A DNA stretch of 64,000 nucleotides, taken from positions 12,537,018 to 12,601,017 of the forward strand of contig CM075197.1 in the NCBI GenBank assembly GCA_037577475.1, in the 5' to 3' direction. The translations under genes and the position numbers were made by a program. The notes below the pieces were generated by a model. The model did no database searches. It had not been told where the DNA came from and was given only the letters and a program-made list of their open reading frames with translations. Each line of letters starts with the position of its first letter. Position 1 is the first letter of the stretch. Below are positions 1-64,000 of this stretch, in pieces. Source of the DNA: Chaunax sp. Z400 (taxonomy: Eukaryota; Chordata; Actinopteri; Lophiiformes; Chaunacidae).

Positions 1-562
1 CATTGGCGGAGGTAATTAAACGCTGTATGACTATTTTTGCTACACTTCTCCATGAGGTCACCAGCAGTGTAAAAACTAAATTCTCCATACATGCACCTGG
101 GGTTGTACAGATGATGTGTGTGGCCTCACAGTCAGTACTGGACACTGTGCTCGTATTGTCCATTTTTAGTGTTACACTATTTAAAATGGAAACATATTCT
201 AGTTTAGGTTTATTCGTCGCTCCTCTAAACATTGAAGGCACACAGTCATGTCAATATACTGTGGTAGAAAACCATATTTTCATCCCTCAAATAAAAGTTA
301 TTTTTGGGGGGCATTTTTGCCCTTATTTGATAGTGAAAGCCGGAGAGATGACAGGAAATGGGAGAGAGAGAGTAGTGGGAAGACATGCGGTAAATGGCCA
401 CGGGTGGAATCACCATCCGCGCCTCTCATCCCTCAAACTTACCATATTATTGATTTTATAGCGCACTGGGACAATTTAATGTATACTGTATACTGTATTA
501 ACTACTGAGTCATATTGGTGGGTGTTGTCTCCGCCCAGTGAGTTTGTGTGGCTGTGTTTCAG
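1..562. other. Intron of myo15a upstream of the P-loop exon
   Basis: No exon of the preceding motor segment was recognised, so this is the 3' end of an intron. It contains a degenerate SINE-like stretch near 300-432. An open frame over most of this stretch has no ATG at its 5' end and no recognisable content. Confidence 0.6.
300..432 (-). mobile_element. Degenerate tRNA-derived SINE (same family as 53690)
   Basis: The order GCATTTTTGCC, ACAGGAAATG, GAGAGAG, GAAGACATGCGGTAAA, GGTGGAATC parallels the better-preserved copy at 53690-53875, which reads GCATTTTTTGCC, ACAGGAAATG, GAGAGAG, GAAGACATACGGCAAA, GGCGGAATC. The tRNA-like head is lost or eroded here. Minus-strand orientation follows from the other copy. 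Confidence 0.5.
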
Positions 563-34260
<33,698 letters not shown>

Positions 34261-35180
34261 CACAAAACATGCACACAGAGAAATCACACTTTATGCCTCA
34301 TAGATGTACTGTATCTACCTCTGTTTTAAAAATATAATATTGTCTTATGTAAAAGTAATAATGTGTCTGTAATGTGTTGAATGCATTGATATTTTGTAAT
34401 AACGTTAATGACATTATTTGCATATATAGTTCACACATCATGACGTATCCACCCATGTCAGTAGACCTGTACCTTGTACATGATTGCACACACAAACATA
34501 CCACTAAACTTAATGTATTTATGTGACTATGATGCAATGTAAGGAGTAGAATGTGAGTGTCAGACTCGGATATCCTTTCATGATTAACTCATTAATGTTT
34601 TTAGGTTGAAAGTTTTAGCCAAAGCTGTTAAGAATTTGTCTGCCATGGCTGCTTTATAAGGCTGAGACCATAATGAATATAACCTCTTTAATTTACTTAA
34701 GCCTCCTCACAACTAAATAACTGTGATTTTATTCTAATTGATCCAACACCACCATTGAATTAAAATATGGTGTATTCAAACTTAAGTATAACCTTATCTT
34801 CCCTATAACATTAAGAGATGTTTGTGATTTGACATGATCCATATTTTTAATCATGCTTTTATGTAAGCAACAGTAGCTTACATAAAAACTTGTGAAGCCA
34901 TGAGAATTATTTTATACTAAAAGTGCATTACAATTTAAAAGAGGAAAGCAGCCTCAGGATTAAGCCACAAATTCAGTTGTTAATATTATCTTCCCCTCAT
35001 GAAATTAAGGGAAAAACATGACAGTGGAAACATATTTTGGGTAAGCACATTTTGGCACACAATTTGCACTAATGAAATGATTATCATAAGGTATATATGT
35101 TTTGTACATTAATTTTGTACATAAATAATGGATGTGAATATTATTGTAAATTAAAGTTTGCAGCATAAATGATTCTGATG
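34261..35180 (+). other. myo15a 3' UTR and downstream flank
   Basis: AT-rich sequence after the TAG with no coding potential. A plausible polyadenylation signal ATTAAA lies at 35150-35155, followed within 30 nt by a GT-rich stretch (GATGTGTGAATTAG). Other A/T-rich hexamers occur earlier, so the true 3' end cannot be fixed from sequence alone. Confidence 0.45.
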
Positions 35181-35639
35181 TGTGAATTAGTTTTTTAAAG
35201 AACTTAATTAACACAAACAAAAAGATACTATAGAAAATTAAACTAAAGCAGCAAAGGGAGTAAATACATAAATAGAACAGATAAAATTCAAGACCAAAAT
35301 TAATAAACAATAAATAATAAATACATATCAAGGTTCAGGATGAAAAACACAGGCAATGAAACATGGAAAAAGTGAAAATAATTTACCAAATCAATCCCGT
35401 TCTATTTCCTTTGTATGGATGAAACCAAATGTGTTGCAAGAAACATTTTAAAACAAACAGTAATCAACATCATCCCAAAATGTTTAACAACAATTACAGT
35501 CATAAAACATTTACAATTTTTCAACATTAAGAGGTGAACAAGTTCGAACGCTCGGCCTTAATTAATTCTGTCTGACTGAAACTGCCAGTTAGTTGAATTT
35601 ATCAAAAAGGACTCGCCGTTTGTCAATTCATTCTGACCT

Positions 35640-36001
35640 GTGTATGTCAGAAATCCAGTCGGTGCGTTCGTTGTAGTAAACCAAGCATCCCTCTCTAACG
35701 CGCTTGGCTGTGTGGGCGTTTCTGAGTGATTGCTCGCAGATTTCTTCGCTCTTATTGGTTAACAACATCTGGGTCCGTGTGAACCGGGAAGAGGAGGGGG
35801 TTGTGGTCAAACCCACCGCGACCTAAACAGCACCAGGAGGGAGAGAGGGGAGGAGAGCCGCAACCCGCAGCAGCGGTAGCGTCGCAGCCCAGCTTTCAGC
35901 CTGCATGGGCTAGTCGAATAGTTAGCTTAGCATCGTCCGAATACACCGCACCGCCTCTCCGTCCCCCATCAACCCTGCCTCGCCCCCTGCCCAGCCTCAA
36001 G
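35640..36001 (+). promoter_or_regulatory. llgl1: llgl1 CpG-rich promoter and 5' UTR
   Basis: CpG frequency and GC content rise sharply here against an AT-rich background, as expected of a TATA-less housekeeping-type promoter. An inverted CCAAT box (ATTGGTT) lies at about 35754-35760. GC-rich stretches (GAGGAGGGGG, CCGCCTCTCCGTCCCCC) follow. The transcription start is not determinable; the 5' UTR probably begins between 35780 and 35880. No TATA box was seen. The CpG-rich zone continues into the start of intron 1, to about 36130. Confidence 0.7.
35905..35913 (+). promoter_or_regulatory. Minimal upstream ORF (Met-Gly-stop) before llgl1
   Basis: ATG-GGC-TAG about 90 nt upstream of the llgl1 start. 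The context has G at +4 but T at -3, so recognition would be moderate. It matters only if the transcript begins upstream of it, which the position of the CpG-rich block makes likely. Confidence 0.45.
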
Positions 36002-63125
<27,124 letters not shown>

Positions 63126-63134
63126 GTAAAGATG

Positions 63135-63143
63135 CACACACAG

Positions 63144-63216
<73 letters not shown>

Positions 63217-63225
63217 CACACACAG

Positions 63226-63258
<33 letters not shown>

Positions 63259-63276
63259 CACACACACACACACAGT

Positions 63277-63305
<29 letters not shown>
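63135..63305 (+). repeat. (CA)n with CAGTCA interruptions after llgl1 exon 13
   Basis: About 170 nt of CA units interrupted by several GT dinucleotides, starting 10 nt after the exon end at 63125. Confidence 0.97.
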
Positions 63306-63308
<3 letters not shown>

Positions 63309-63439
63309 GATGTGTAGGGCCCTCTCACACACTGTCTTGGGTCATTGCAGTGAGTTTTTTTTTAAATTTCTCGGAAGATGTTTTCGGCCACGGAGGGTTG
63401 GAGGAGGTTATTTGATTTTCCATGTTTATTCGTCCACAA

Positions 63440-64000
63440 GATATGTCACAAAGTTGTGTCATCAACCAAAAAGTAGAGCAGAGTGTCCCAGAGATCAAGG
63501 CTGACCAAACATTTAGATGCTGAAAGCTAATATTTATCGCGCACGGCACACACACTGGACGATGTGATAAAAAGAACAAAGAATTACTACCTCTGCCGAG
63601 GAGAGATGAAGGGGGTTGATTGAGGACGTGAGCACCTGCTTGTTTGTTTTGAGTTGTTTTTTTGGGGGTTTTTTTGTCAGCAAGCCATCTTAAAGTTATC
63701 AATGGACTTTGATTACATTTTGTGAAAAGATGCATCTTAGTTCGAGGAAGAGCTGATTAAATTTTGAGGCAGATTCAGATAAAGATGCCAATATCATGAA
63801 AAAGTAATAATAGGCCAATCAAAATCAAAATACCCAGGTTTGAACTACTAATGATGTTCCACCACTATGCACAATGGGATCAGAGGAGGATTAAAAGATG
63901 TATATGGAGGGGGGGGGGGGGGGGGGGGGGGGTGTGTGATATGTATTGGGTCACTGTACGGTAACACAGACATGACCCTGATAATGTAGATTCAGCGTCA
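63440..64000 (+). repeat. Dispersed repeat copy B (pair with 36895-37440)
   Basis: Shares the ordered blocks listed for copy A. It also has a segment (AAAGTTATCAATGGACTTTG) related to the repeat at 41640. It holds a run of about 25 G near 63910-63932. It continues to the window edge. Confidence 0.6.

Noticed and set aside
3..461. 152-codon open frame at the left edge
   Set aside because: Starts at TTG, has no recognisable domain, overlaps a SINE-like stretch and does not match the expected upstream myosin exon.
63135..63305. Regularly interrupted CA array as a CRISPR-like or designed repeat
   Set aside because: An ordinary compound microsatellite; no spacers, and the genome is vertebrate.

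Overview
This is vertebrate nuclear DNA, almost certainly from a ray-finned (teleost) fish. The basis is the gene content, the many short phase-consistent exons with GT-AG borders, long dinucleotide microsatellites, and repeat families typical of teleost genomes. Two protein genes on the + strand account for all the convincing coding sequence. I could not name the species.

Positions 563-34260 hold the 3' part of an unconventional myosin XV gene (myo15a). I could place 61 coding exons that read in one continuous frame from the motor P-loop (GESGSGKT) to a TAG at 34258-34260, giving 2,319 residues. The order is motor, IQ neck, MyTH4, FERM F1 lobe, low-complexity linker, FERM F2/F3 lobes, SH3, second MyTH4, second FERM, and a C-terminal ITLL that fits a class I PDZ ligand. 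The 5' exons (N-terminal extension and start of the motor) lie before position 1.

Positions 34261-35640 are 3' UTR and intergenic DNA. A CpG-rich promoter and 5' UTR follow (about 35640-36001), then llgl1, a lethal(2) giant larvae homologue, from ATG 36002. Thirteen coding exons (549 codons) are present to 63125, and the gene runs off the right edge. Introns 1 and 2 (3.0 and 11.3 kb) and intron 5 (4.0 kb) hold no recognisable gene. The myo15-llgl1 linkage matches human MYO15A and LLGL1 at 17p11.2. The two proteins act in different places, stereocilia tips and basolateral cortical polarity, and nothing here suggests a joint function.

The introns carry transposon remnants: a Tc1/mariner pseudogene, a Harbinger-like deletion derivative, an IS3EU-like element ending beside a myo15a acceptor, a hAT-like MITE, tRNA-derived SINEs, LINE tails, and a decayed LINE coding fragment on the minus strand. 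I found no new operon-like or defence system. The points most worth a second look are about splicing: a 6-nt microexon, exons bracketed by complementary GT and CA repeats, a transposon-supplied branch site, and a polyglutamine tract in the linker.
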